Positions 25,588-33,582 of a DNA stretch of 64,000 nt are shown piece by piece. The translations under genes and the position numbers were made by a program. Where the stretch lies: the NCBI RefSeq assembly GCF_041435355.1, contig NZ_CP108442.1, forward strand, positions 3,472,001 through 3,536,000. Reading direction: 5' to 3'. Positions within the stretch are counted from its first letter, which is position 1; each line of letters begins with the position of its first letter. The notes under the pieces were generated by a model. It searched no databases, was not told where the DNA came from, and worked only from the letters and a program-made list of their open reading frames with translations. This DNA is from Streptomyces sp. NBC_01276 (GTDB taxonomy: Bacteria > Actinomycetota > Actinomycetes > Streptomycetales > Streptomycetaceae).

Positions 25588-25743
25588 CTCATCTTCCCCA
25601 TGGCGCACTTCGCCATGAGACGGAATTGGCACCTTCCCTAGCCGGGGACCTCGCGGGGGTGCGTGTGAAAACGCATCGCGAGAACCGACTGGAGGGTTGC
25701 CGGGGCTTCAACGGGCCGTGTCCCTCTGCCCCTCTGGATGAGC
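25588..25743 (-). promoter_or_regulatory. SAM-I (S-box) riboswitch
   Basis: On the minus strand the element opens with CTCATCC-AGAGGGGCAGAGGGA, continues GGCCCGTTGAAGCCCCGGCA-ACC, then AAGGTGCCAATTCC, and closes with GATGAG. These are the conserved SAM-I blocks in the correct order. P1 is CTCATC (25743-25738) paired with GATGAG (25593-25588). GGAGAAAGG, the likely Shine-Dalgarno, directly follows the 3' side of P1, 20 bases before the ATG at 25568, suggesting control at translation initiation. Confidence 0.92.
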
Positions 25744-25930
25744 GGTATGGCACCGGCACACGCGCTCTGAGGCGCGCCGGTGCGTTTGTGCGCGGGGACC
25801 CCGGCATGCCGTGGTCCGTCGCGTTGTTCAAGACTGTAACCGAAGGGCAGGGCGGTTGAGACAGCCGTCCGAACCGCGAGATGGATCGCATATCGGCCGA
25901 TATCGCCGAGGGCCACCGAGGAACCAGGGA

Positions 25931-26890
25931 GTGCTGAGGGTGCTGGATGAGGTGGAGCGCTGGCTGGCAGACCGCTCCTGGTCCGCCGCCGACCGACCGC
26001 TCGACCAGCTGCTCGACCGGAAACGGGCGGCCGGGACGACGGTCAGCGTGGTGCTGCCCGCGCTCGACGAGGAGGCGACGGTCGGGGAGATCGTGGAGGT
26101 GATCCGGCGCGATCTGATCGACGGCCTGCCCACTCCCCTGGTCGACGAGCTGGTGGTGGTCGACTCCGGATCCACCGACCGTACGGCGGAGGTCGCGGCC
26201 AAGGCCGGTGCCCGGGTCGTGCACCGGGACGCGATCCTGCCGCGGATCCCCGCGCTGCCCGGCAAGGGCGAGGTGCTGTGGCGTTCGCTGCTCGCCACCA
26301 CCGGTGACGTGGTCTGCTTCGTCGACGCCGACCTGCGGGACTTCTCGTCGTCTTTCGTCTCCGGGATCGTCGGCCCGCTGCTGACCGATCCGCAGGTGCA
26401 GTTCGTCAAGGCCATGTACGACCGCCCGCTCGCGGACGCCCCCGGCCAGGGCGGCCGGGTGACCGAGCTGGTCGCGCGCCCCCTGCTCAACCTGCACTGG
26501 CCGCAGCTGGCCGGCTTCGTTCAGCCGCTCGGCGGCGAGTACGCCGTACGGCGCTCCCTGCTGGAGCGCCTCCCCTTCCCCGTCGGCTACGGCGTCGAGC
26601 TGGGCCTGCTGGTGGACGCGCTGCACACGGTCGGGCTGGACGCGCTGGCCCAGGTCGACGTCGGGGTCCGGCTGCACCGGCACCAGGACGGGCGGGCGCT
26701 GGGCCGGATGGCCGCCGCGATCTACCGGACGGCGCAGGTCCGGCTCTCGCGCGCGCACCTCGTGCGGCCGGAGCTGACCCAGTTCGAGCGGGGGCCGGAC
26801 GGGTTCGTTCCGCGCACCTTCCCGGTGGACACCGAGGAGCGGCCGCCGATGGCGGAGATCAAGGAGTACGCGGGCCGCCGCGTCGCTTGA
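25931..26890 (+). CDS. gpgS: glucosyl-3-phosphoglycerate synthase
   Basis: A 319-residue GT-A glycosyltransferase of family GT81 that transfers glucose to 3-phosphoglycerate, giving the precursor of glucosylglycerate and, in mycobacteria, methylglucose lipopolysaccharide. Key segments are VSVVLPALDEEATVGEIV, VVVDSGSTDRT, the loop around ALPGKGEVLWRSL, the metal site VDADLRDF, VQPLGGEYAVRRSLL and the C-terminal HRHQDG. Length is typical. GTG 25931 is chosen, with GAGGA and CAGGGA just upstream. It is divergent from the riboswitch-controlled operon and followed by otsA, so it belongs to a compatible-solute cluster. Confidence 0.92.
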   Translation: MLRVLDEVERWLADRSWSAADRPLDQLLDRKRAAGTTVSVVLPALDEEATVGEIVEVIRRDLIDGLPTPLVDELVVVDSGSTDRTAEVAAKAGARVVHRDAILPRIPALPGKGEVLWRSLLATTGDVVCFVDADLRDFSSSFVSGIVGPLLTDPQVQFVKAMYDRPLADAPGQGGRVTELVARPLLNLHWPQLAGFVQPLGGEYAVRRSLLERLPFPVGYGVELGLLVDALHTVGLDALAQVDVGVRLHRHQDGRALGRMAAAIYRTAQVRLSRAHLVRPELTQFERGPDGFVPRTFPVDTEERPPMAEIKEYAGRRVA

Positions 26891-26952
26891 CGGCCGCCGG
26901 AGCGGTGCCGCACACGAGTTTGAGCAGGGGCGGGCCGGGCTAGGTTCGCCCC

Positions 26953-28416
26953 ATGGCTTCTCAGGTACTCGTCGCCGCGAACCGCGGCCCGCTCTCCTAC
27001 GTCCTCTCCGACGACGGCACGCTCAGCGCCCGGCGCGGCGGGGGCGGGCTCGTCTCCGGCCTGTCGGCGGCCCTCGCGAAGCAGCCGGAGGCCCTCTGGA
27101 TCTGCGCGGCCCTCTCCGGCGCCGACCGGGAGGCGGTGCGCCGGGGCACCTCCGAGCCGGGGGTGCGGATGCTGGACATCGACCCGGCCGTGTACGACGG
27201 CGCGTACAACGGCATCGCCAATTCGGTGCTCTGGTTCACCCACCACCACCTCTACGACGTCCCGCGCGAGCCGGTCTTCGACGCGGCGTTCCGCCGGCAC
27301 TGGGAGGCGTACGTCGCCTACAACCGGGCCTTCGCCCGGGCGCTGGCCGAGGAGGCCGCCGAGGGCGCGCGCGTCCTGGTGCAGGACTACCACCTGGCCC
27401 TGGTCCCGGGGCAGCTGCGCGAGCTGCGCCCCGACCTGCGGATCGCGCACTTCACGCACACCCCGTGGGCGTCTCGCGAGTTCATGGACATGCTCCCGGA
27501 CGACATCCGCTCCCAGCTGGTGTGGGGCATGCTCGGCGCGGACCAGCTGGGCTTCCACGCCTGGCGCTGGTCGGTGAACTTCATCACGGGGGCCAACGCG
27601 GACGACGCGACCGGCATCGCGGAGTCGTCCCTGCCCAGCGGGGTCCCGGAGCGCGGGGTCTGGCACCGCAGGGCGGTCGCCGACGGGCGCTACGGCCCGA
27701 AGCGGTTCACCGAAGTCCGGCAGTACCCCCTCGGCGTGGACGCGGACGACCTGCGCGCGCTCGCGCACCGGCCGGTCGTGGACGAGAGGCTGGCCGCGCT
27801 GCGGGCGGAGGTCGCGGGCCGCATGACGATCGTCCGCGTGGACCGCACCGAGCTGTCGAAGAACATCCTGCGCGGGCTGCTGGCCTACCGGGAGCTGCTC
27901 GTCACGCACCCCGAGTGGCGGGAGCGGGTGGTGCACCTGGCCTCCGCGTACCCGTCCCGGCAGGACCTGGCGGTGTACCGGGCGTACACGGACTCGGTGC
28001 GGGAGCTGGCGGCGGAGATCAACGAGGAGTTCGGGACGGCGGACTGGCAGCCGGTGCTGGTGTCGGTCGAGGACGACTTCGCGCGCTCGCTGGCGGCGTA
28101 CAGGATGGCGGACGTGGCGCTGGTCAACCCGGTGCGGGACGGCATGAACCTGGTCGCGAAGGAAATCCCGGTGGTCTCGGAGGACGGCTGCGCGCTGGTG
28201 CTGTCGACCGGGGCGGGGGCGCACGAGGAGCTGAAGGGCGACGCGATCACGGTGAACCCGTACGACGTCACCGCGACGGCCGAGGCCCTGCACGAGGCGC
28301 TGTCCATGCCCCGGGCGGAGCGGGCGGAGCGGACGAAGCGGCTGGCCGCGGCGGCCACGGCGCTGCCCCCGGCGGCCTGGTTCGAGGCTCAGCTGGCGGC
28401 GCTGGCCGGGGCCTGA
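26953..28416 (+). CDS. otsA: trehalose-6-phosphate synthase
   Basis: A 487-residue GT20 enzyme joining glucose from a nucleotide sugar to glucose-6-phosphate. It has RRGGGGLVSGLSAAL at the N-terminus, VLVQDYHLALVPGQLRE, the PWASREFMDMLPD acceptor site region, VDRTELSKNILRG, and DGMNLVAKE with the following donor-binding loop. The length is typical. ATG 26953 is preceded by TAGGTT six bases upstream, giving a leaderless transcript. The otsB phosphatase lies 1.5 kb away on the other strand, so the two-step trehalose pathway is complete. Its 3' end overlaps the convergent rhomboid-like gene by 28 bp. Confidence 0.95.
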   Translation: MASQVLVAANRGPLSYVLSDDGTLSARRGGGGLVSGLSAALAKQPEALWICAALSGADREAVRRGTSEPGVRMLDIDPAVYDGAYNGIANSVLWFTHHHLYDVPREPVFDAAFRRHWEAYVAYNRAFARALAEEAAEGARVLVQDYHLALVPGQLRELRPDLRIAHFTHTPWASREFMDMLPDDIRSQLVWGMLGADQLGFHAWRWSVNFITGANADDATGIAESSLPSGVPERGVWHRRAVADGRYGPKRFTEVRQYPLGVDADDLRALAHRPVVDERLAALRAEVAGRMTIVRVDRTELSKNILRGLLAYRELLVTHPEWRERVVHLASAYPSRQDLAVYRAYTDSVRELAAEINEEFGTADWQPVLVSVEDDFARSLAAYRMADVALVNPVRDGMNLVAKEIPVVSEDGCALVLSTGAGAHEELKGDAITVNPYDVTATAEALHEALSMPRAERAERTKRLAAAATALPPAAWFEAQLAALAGA

Positions 28417-29111
28417 GCGGGGGCGGGCGCGGTCGCGGGCCGCGGGCCCGGGAGGCACAGGGCGAGGGCTCCGAGGAGGAATCCGTAGCAGGAGACCAGG
28501 CCGTGGCCGTTGGCCTGGGCGAACCACAGGACGAGGCCGAGGACGGGCACCCCGGCGGCGAGCAGCAGCTCCTTGGCGCGGCCGGCGCCCGCAGCGTCCG
28601 CACGGCGGGCGCGCAGGGCGCGGAGCAGGAGGGCGGCGGCGAGGGTGGCACCGAGGAAGTAGGTGGCGCCGGAGCTCCCGGCGAAGTTGCGGGGGTCGGT
28701 GCTGTGGTGGCCGCCCACGCCGAGCAGGGCGTCGAGGTGCTCCGGCAGGAGGATCCCGGCGAGGAACAGGGCCAGGGTGCGGGGCGCTCCCCAGAACCAG
28801 TCGGCCAGCGCGGCGACGGCGGCGAGGGTGGCGATGTTCCAGGCGCCGCCGAGGAGGCCGCCGTTCTGCATGAACACGGCGGTGACCACCCGCCACCACC
28901 CGCTCTTCGCGGGGTCGTCGTCGACGGCGTCCATGGCCCCGGACCAGCACAGCTGGGTGAGGACCCCGGCGAGGGCGAGTGCGGTCAGGGCCACCGCCGC
29001 CCAGGGGGTACGGCGCCCGCGCAGGGTGTCCCGGCCCAGGAGGTCGAGGCCCCCGTTGAACATCATCACCATCAATGCCGCCGTGGTCGCGTTGAACACG
29101 ATCGCGCCCAT
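28389..29111 (-). CDS. rhomboid-like integral membrane protein
   Basis: A 240-residue protein with about six hydrophobic segments. The layout fits the rhomboid intramembrane serine proteases: WWRVVTAVFMQNGG before the second helix, GAWNIATLAAVAALADW, then FAGSSGATYFLGATL, which supplies a GxSG-like nucleophile, and NGHGLVSCYGFLLGAL in the last helix, which supplies the His. Rhomboids cleave helices inside the membrane; targets are unknown. The motif is slightly off the usual GASG, so activity is uncertain. A GTG three codons upstream is an alternative start. It shares an intergenic palindrome with the divergent TetR gene and may be its target. Confidence 0.7.
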   Translation of the reverse strand: MGAIVFNATTAALMVMMFNGGLDLLGRDTLRGRRTPWAAVALTALALAGVLTQLCWSGAMDAVDDDPAKSGWWRVVTAVFMQNGGLLGGAWNIATLAAVAALADWFWGAPRTLALFLAGILLPEHLDALLGVGGHHSTDPRNFAGSSGATYFLGATLAAALLLRALRARRADAAGAGRAKELLLAAGVPVLGLVLWFAQANGHGLVSCYGFLLGALALCLPGPRPATAPAPAQAPASAAS

Positions 29112-29166
29112 CGCCGCCACCCCCCTCCGGTCGTCGTGGGATGACAGTAGCGCTCCGGACGGGCAC

Positions 29167-29185
29167 TTTCAAACAGTGTTAGAAA
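29167..29185. promoter_or_regulatory. 19-bp palindromic operator of the TetR-family regulator
   Basis: TTTCAAACAGTGTTAGAAA is an imperfect palindrome with only one mismatched pair outside the centre. It overlaps the expected -35 of the leaderless TetR promoter (-10 TAGGCT at 29193-29198) and lies between the divergent genes. Confidence 0.75.
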
Positions 29186-29204
29186 ATGGGCGTAGGCTGT
29201 CCCC

Positions 29205-29828
29205 GTGAAGCTGACGAAGGAACGCATCATCGACGCGGGCATGGCGGAGTTCGCCGAGTCCGGCTACCACGGCCTGTCCATGCGGCGCGTGGCCCAGCGG
29301 CTCGACGCGAAAGCGGGCAGCCTCTACTACCACGTGCCCAGCAAGGGCGTCCTGGTCCGGCTGATGGCGGACCGGGTGGCGCGGCAGGCCTACGATGCCG
29401 GCACCGCCGCACTGGCCGCGCTGGATCCCGGCGCGGGCTGGCAGGAACGGGTGGAGGCCCAGGCCCTCACCTTGCGCGACGGCATCCGGCGCCACGCCGG
29501 GGGCGCGGTGATGTTCGCCGACAGCCCGAAGGTGCTCAGCACCGGGGCGCTGTCGGTGATGGAGCGGCTGCTGGAGACCCTGCGCGCGGCCGGCGTGCCG
29601 GAGGCGGACTGCGCCGTCGGGGCCGACGCGCTGCTCAGCCACCTCACGGGCTTCGTGCTCCAGGAGCAGAGCGAGTCCCCGGAGGCGCCCGTCGGGCCCG
29701 AGGACGTCGCCGCGCTGCTGGAACGCTTCCCGCTGACGGTGGCCGCCGCCTCGGCCCACGGGGAGGACGAGAAGTTCCTGCTCAGCGTGCGCCTGATCTG
29801 CGCCGGCCTCGCGACGCTGATCCCCTGA
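29205..29828 (+). CDS. TetR-family transcriptional regulator
   Basis: A 207-residue repressor. The N-terminal helix-turn-helix is textbook: RIIDAGMAEFAESGYHGLSM, then RRVAQRLDAKAGSLYYHVPSK, the YYHV form being close to the original TetR class. The C-terminal half (about 70-200) is an all-helical ligand domain of the TetR_C type; the ligand is unknown. GTG 29205 has TAGGCT six bases upstream (leaderless). The 19-bp palindrome at 29167-29185 overlaps its promoter, so autoregulation and control of the divergent rhomboid-like gene are likely. No exporter is adjacent. Confidence 0.9.
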   Translation: MKLTKERIIDAGMAEFAESGYHGLSMRRVAQRLDAKAGSLYYHVPSKGVLVRLMADRVARQAYDAGTAALAALDPGAGWQERVEAQALTLRDGIRRHAGGAVMFADSPKVLSTGALSVMERLLETLRAAGVPEADCAVGADALLSHLTGFVLQEQSESPEAPVGPEDVAALLERFPLTVAAASAHGEDEKFLLSVRLICAGLATLIP

Positions 29829-29909
29829 TCCGCCGGTCCCTTGGTCCCCTGATCCCCCCGATCCCCTGGTCCCGTACTGCCCGCACGGGCGGCTCCCGGG
29901 CCCGGCGGG

Positions 29910-30767
29910 TCAGGGGGTGGGGAGGGCCCCGGCGAGGGTCGCGAGGAAGGCCGTCACGGCGGCCGGGCCCGGGAGGACGAGGTCGGCGCGTGCGGCGAGT
30001 TCCGGGACCTCCGCGGAGCCGCTGCACACCAGCAGCCCCGGCAGCCCGTCGGCCCGGCGCTTCTCGACCGCCGAGAACGCCGCGAGGTCCCCGAGGTCGT
30101 CCCCCGCGTAGAGCACGGCCCCGGCCTGCCGCTCCTCCAGGAACTCCGTCAGGGCGACGCCCTTGTCCATGCCCGGCGGACGCAGCTCCAGCACGGCCCG
30201 GCCGGGCTCGACCATCAGCCCGTGGCGGGCGGCGAGCTCCGCGAGGGGCTCCCGCAGGGCGGCGAACGCCGCCTCCGGGTCCTCGGCCCGCCGGGTGTGC
30301 ACGGCCAGCGCGCGGCCCTTCTCCTCGATCCAGGTCCCGCGCCACGCGCCGATGGCGTCGAGGAAGCCCGGCAGCTCGGCCCGTACGGCGGCCACTCCGG
30401 GGTGTTCGGCGGGGGCGTGCACGATGCCGGTGACGGCGTCCCAGCGCTCGGCCCCGTAGTGGCCCAGGACGACGAGGTGTTCCAGACCGGGTACTCCGGC
30501 GAAGCCGCCGTAGCGGACGGCGACCCCGGCCGGGCGGCCGGTGACCACGGCGACGGCCTCGACCCGCGGGGCGAGCGCGGCGAGCGCCGGTACGGCGTCC
30601 GGGTGCGCGCGGGCCTGGTCCGGGTCGGGGACGATCTCGGCGAGGGTGCCGTCGAAGTCGAGGGCGACGACGGCGTTGCGCGGTGTGCGGAGGAGGGCTT
30701 CGAGTCCCTCGCGTCCGGCTGCGGTGGCGGGCACGGGCATCGGCAGGTCGTGCGGATGGCTCCCCAT
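29910..30767 (-). CDS. otsB: trehalose-6-phosphate phosphatase
   Basis: A 285-residue HAD-type phosphatase removing phosphate from trehalose-6-phosphate, the step after OtsA. Motif I is ALDFDGTLAEI near residue 36, VVTGRP is motif II, and LYAGDDLGDLAAF is the acidic motif IV; LELRPPGMDKGVAL is characteristic of OtsB. ATG 30767 has TAGGGT seven bases upstream, a leaderless start. It is followed downstream by an intergenic stretch and the TetR gene on the opposite strand. Confidence 0.95.
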   Translation of the reverse strand: MGSHPHDLPMPVPATAAGREGLEALLRTPRNAVVALDFDGTLAEIVPDPDQARAHPDAVPALAALAPRVEAVAVVTGRPAGVAVRYGGFAGVPGLEHLVVLGHYGAERWDAVTGIVHAPAEHPGVAAVRAELPGFLDAIGAWRGTWIEEKGRALAVHTRRAEDPEAAFAALREPLAELAARHGLMVEPGRAVLELRPPGMDKGVALTEFLEERQAGAVLYAGDDLGDLAAFSAVEKRRADGLPGLLVCSGSAEVPELAARADLVLPGPAAVTAFLATLAGALPTP

Positions 30768-30822
30768 GCAGACGACCCTACCGGCGACGCCCGGACGCGC
30801 CCACCCCTTCGCGGACAGTCGC

Positions 30823-31059
30823 CTACCGCCGGGCCCGCTGGGCCTCGCGGATCCGCCGGAGCCGGTTGACGGTGCCCGGTGCGTGTTCGAGCGCCCGTGG
30901 ATCGTCCATCAAGGCGTTGAGCAGCTGGTAGTAGCGGACGGGGGTCAGTCCGAGCCCCTCCCGTATCGCCCGCTCCTTGGCGCCGGGCCCGGGCCAGGTG
31001 CGGCCTTCGTACGCGAGCACGGCGGCCTCCGTGGCCGTCAGCCGCCCGTCGTCCGTCAT
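30823..31059 (-). CDS. DUF3263 family small protein
   Basis: A 78-residue protein of the actinobacterial DUF3263 family: LTATEAAVLAYEGRTWPGPG, then AKERAIREGLGLTPVRYYQL and RALEHAPGTVNRLRRIR. It resembles a small helix-turn-helix DNA-binding domain with a basic tail, but the function is not established. ATG 31059 has TAATCT six bases upstream (leaderless). It lies between the sugar-binding lipoprotein gene and otsB, 55 bp before the latter, so the two may share transcription. Confidence 0.85.
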   Translation of the reverse strand: MTDDGRLTATEAAVLAYEGRTWPGPGAKERAIREGLGLTPVRYYQLLNALMDDPRALEHAPGTVNRLRRIREAQRARR

Positions 31060-31073
31060 ACGGCCAGATTAAC

Positions 31074-31132
31074 GCCGCCCGCCGACAGCGCCCCCGCGCG
31101 GCCCCGCGCGGGGGCACCGGTGGCGGGCGGCG
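31074..31132. terminator. nested GC hairpin after the sugar-binding gene
   Basis: Inner stem GCCCCCGCGCGG/CCGCGCGGGGGC (31090-31101 and 31104-31115), enclosed by an outer stem CGCCGCCCGCC/GGCGGGCGGCG (31074-31084 and 31122-31132). It follows the stop of the binding-protein gene. Confidence 0.8.
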
Positions 31133-31137
31133 CCGGC

Positions 31138-32439
31138 TCAGTGGTCGCCGTCCGCCTTGCGCGCGCTCGTCGCGATGTCCTCCAGGACCTTCTCGGGCTG
31201 TCCGCCCGGCTGGACGACCTGTCCGATCTTCTGCTTGATGTCCTCGCTGACCCCGGCCCAGGACTTCTTGCCGACCGGGTAGAGGCGGGACGTCGGCAGG
31301 GCGGTCAGGAAGGTCTTCAGCTGGGCCGCCGAGCCGCCCGTGCTCGCGTCCATGGCCCGGTAGCCGCTGGTGGTGACGGGCAGCAGGTCGTACATGGACG
31401 TGAAGGCGGTCACGTTCTTCGCCGAGTACAGGTGGTCCAGGAACTTCCCCGCCTCCTTCTTGTGGCCGTTCCTGAAGGCCATCACCCAGTCCGCGACGCC
31501 CATCGCGGAGTGGTCGGCGCCGTCGGTGGTCGGCATCGGCACCATGCCGAACTTCACGCCCTTGCCCGCGGCCTGCTTGAGCAGGGTGGGGTGGCCGTTG
31601 AGCATGCCCACCTCGCCGCGGGTGAAGGCGTCGAAGGCGGCCTGGCGGTCCAGCTTGCCCGGCTCGACCGGGCCGGTCAGGCCCTGCCCGACCATCTTGT
31701 CGCGCAGGAACTCGAAGGACTTCACGTTCTCCGGGGAGTCGATCGCGTACGCCTCCTCGTTGTCGGTGTAGCCGCCGCCGCCCGCGAGCATCCACATCAT
31801 CGACTCGGCCTGCGCCTCCTCGCGGCCCAGCGGCAGCGCGAAGGGGGTGGGCACGCCCGCGCCCTTGAGCTTCTTGGCGGCCGCCTCCAGGTCCGCCCAG
31901 CTCTTGGGCTGCCAGGGGGTCGAGCCGTCCTTGGGTATCACTCCGGCGTCGCCGAGCAGCTTGGTGTTGTAGAAGAGCAGCCGGGTGCTGGCCACGAAGG
32001 GCATTCCGTACTGGACCCGCTTGACCTTGCCCGCGTCGGCGAGCGGTGCGAGGAAGTCGGCCTCGGTGTTGACGGAGAGCAGCTCGTCGGCGGTGTAGAG
32101 CTTGCCCGCCTCGGCGTAGTCGGCGTAGGCGCCGATCTGCGCGATGTCGGGGGCCTTGCCCGCCTTGACCATCGCGGCGACCTTGGCGTCGACCTCCGAC
32201 CAGGAGTAGACGCTGACCTCGACGTGCACGCCGGGGTTGTCCTTCTCGAAGGAGGAGGCGAGGCCCTTCCAGTAGGTCGCGGAGGAGTTCTGCGGATTGT
32301 CGCCGTAATCGGCCGCCACGACCCGCAGGGTCACCTCGTTGTCCCCGCTGAGACCCGACACGGTTCCACAGCCCGTCAGCGTCGCCGTCAGGCACAGTGC
32401 GGCCCCGGTAGCGGCCAGGCTCAGGTAACGGCCCTTCAC
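31138..32439 (-). CDS. sugar ABC transporter substrate-binding lipoprotein
   Basis: A 433-residue solute-binding protein of the carbohydrate uptake (CUT1) family. Residues 1-23 are a lipoprotein signal with lipobox LTGC, so it is anchored outside the membrane. The mature part starts with VTLRVVAADYGDNPQNS, and contains YGMPFVASTRLLFYNTKLL and the GEVGMLNGHPTLL region usual for sugar binders. No permease genes are adjacent, so it must pair with unlinked ones; MsiK, encoded in this window, is the likely shared ATPase. A dre-like site (32479-32494) lies just upstream, and the gene is divergent from nagK, which points to an amino sugar or chito-oligosaccharide ligand. Confidence 0.9.
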   Translation of the reverse strand: MKGRYLSLAATGAALCLTATLTGCGTVSGLSGDNEVTLRVVAADYGDNPQNSSATYWKGLASSFEKDNPGVHVEVSVYSWSEVDAKVAAMVKAGKAPDIAQIGAYADYAEAGKLYTADELLSVNTEADFLAPLADAGKVKRVQYGMPFVASTRLLFYNTKLLGDAGVIPKDGSTPWQPKSWADLEAAAKKLKGAGVPTPFALPLGREEAQAESMMWMLAGGGGYTDNEEAYAIDSPENVKSFEFLRDKMVGQGLTGPVEPGKLDRQAAFDAFTRGEVGMLNGHPTLLKQAAGKGVKFGMVPMPTTDGADHSAMGVADWVMAFRNGHKKEAGKFLDHLYSAKNVTAFTSMYDLLPVTTSGYRAMDASTGGSAAQLKTFLTALPTSRLYPVGKKSWAGVSEDIKQKIGQVVQPGGQPEKVLEDIATSARKADGDH

Positions 32440-32478
32440 GGTTCTCGATCCACCCCTTTTTGTACGTACGATTCGACG

Positions 32479-32494
32479 TAAGGTCTACACCACT
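32479..32494. promoter_or_regulatory. dre-like operator near the sugar-binding gene
   Basis: TAAGGTCTACACCACT compared with the DasR consensus ACTGGTCTAGACCACT: the core GGTCTA-ACC and right flank match. It lies 40 bp upstream of the binding-protein start. Confidence 0.65.
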
Positions 32495-32596
32495 TTGACG
32501 GCTCCTCCACATCCGGAACGGCGTGGCGCCCGGACTGTGTCCGGACCGTATCCGGACCAAGGTCCCGAATTTGTATGGCGGCTCAACAATCCCCTC

Positions 32597-32612
32597 AATG
32601 GACTAGACCTTT
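32597..32612. promoter_or_regulatory. dre-like operator upstream of nagK-nagA
   Basis: AATGGACTAGACCTTT, with the core GGACTAGACC one base from the DasR consensus core. It lies about 30 bp upstream of the nagK GTG. DasR control of nagKA is established in S. coelicolor. Confidence 0.8.
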
Positions 32613-32640
32613 CCCTCCCGAGCACGCGAGACTGTCTCCT

Positions 32641-33582
32641 GTGAAACCCGTGAAACACGTCATCGCCCTCGATGTGGGCGGCACCGGGATGAAGGCCGCC
32701 CTCATCGCCCGGGACGGCAACCTGCTGCACGAGGCGCGCCGCGCCACCGGCCGCGAGCGGGGCCCCGAAGCCGTCGTCGAGACGATCCTGTACTTCGCCG
32801 ACGAGCTGCTGCGCCTGGGCCTCGAACGCTTCGGCACGACCGCCTCCGCCGCCGGAGTGGCCGTCCCCGGCATCGTCGACGCCGAACGGGGCATCGCCGT
32901 CTACGCGGCCAACCTCGGCTGGCGCGACGTCCCGCTGCGCGCGCTCCTCGGAGCCCACCTGGGCGGCGTCCCCGTCGCCCTCGGGCACGACGTCCGCACC
33001 GGCGGGCTCGCCGAGGGCCGCATCGGCGCGGGCCGGGGTACCGAACGCTTCCTGTTCGTCCCGCTCGGCACCGGCATCGCCGGTGCCATCGGCATCGCCG
33101 GCCGCATCGAGGCCGGCGCGCACGGCTACGCGGGCGAGATCGGTCACATCGTGGTCCGTCCCGGAGGTCCCGCCTGCGGCTGCGGCCAGCACGGCTGCCT
33201 GGAGACCCTGGCGTCCGCCTCCGCCGTCTCCCGCGCCTGGGCCGCCGCCTCCGGCGACCCGGCGGCCGACGCGGCCGACTGCGCCAAGGCCGTCGAATCC
33301 GGCGACGCGCGCGCCCGCGAGGTCTGGCTCACCGCGATCGGCGCCCTCGCCGACGGACTGGTCACCGCGATCACCCTGCTGGACCCGAGCACGCTGATCA
33401 TCGGTGGCGGGCTGGCCGAGGCGGGGGAAACCTTGTTCACACCACTTCGGGCGGCCGTCGAGGAGCGCGTGACGTTCCAGCGGCTGCCCGAGATCGTTCC
33501 GGCTGCCCTCGGGGACACCGCCGGATGCCTGGGCGCAGGGCTGCTCGCCTGGGACCTACTCGCCACGGAGGTACCTGCCTGA
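32641..33582 (+). CDS. nagK: ROK-family N-acetylglucosamine kinase
   Basis: A 313-residue sugar kinase. The N-terminus IALDVGGTGMKAALI is the ATP-phosphate loop. The ROK signature and zinc site appear in GEIGHIVVRPGG followed by CGCGQHGCLE, and the catalytic Asp in ALGHDVRTGG. Adjacency to nagA (1-bp overlap) and the upstream dre-like site identify GlcNAc as the likely substrate, although glucokinase activity is common in ROK enzymes. GTG 32641 follows directly on the operator-containing region. Product GlcNAc-6-P is passed to NagA; GlcNAc-6-P and GlcN-6-P are known effectors that release DasR. Confidence 0.9.
   Translation: MKPVKHVIALDVGGTGMKAALIARDGNLLHEARRATGRERGPEAVVETILYFADELLRLGLERFGTTASAAGVAVPGIVDAERGIAVYAANLGWRDVPLRALLGAHLGGVPVALGHDVRTGGLAEGRIGAGRGTERFLFVPLGTGIAGAIGIAGRIEAGAHGYAGEIGHIVVRPGGPACGCGQHGCLETLASASAVSRAWAAASGDPAADAADCAKAVESGDARAREVWLTAIGALADGLVTAITLLDPSTLIIGGGLAEAGETLFTPLRAAVEERVTFQRLPEIVPAALGDTAGCLGAGLLAWDLLATEVPA

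Noticed and set aside
25569..25616. Longer N-terminus for the ThrC-like enzyme
   Set aside because: Those codons are inside the SAM riboswitch 3' half, so they belong to the leader, not the protein.
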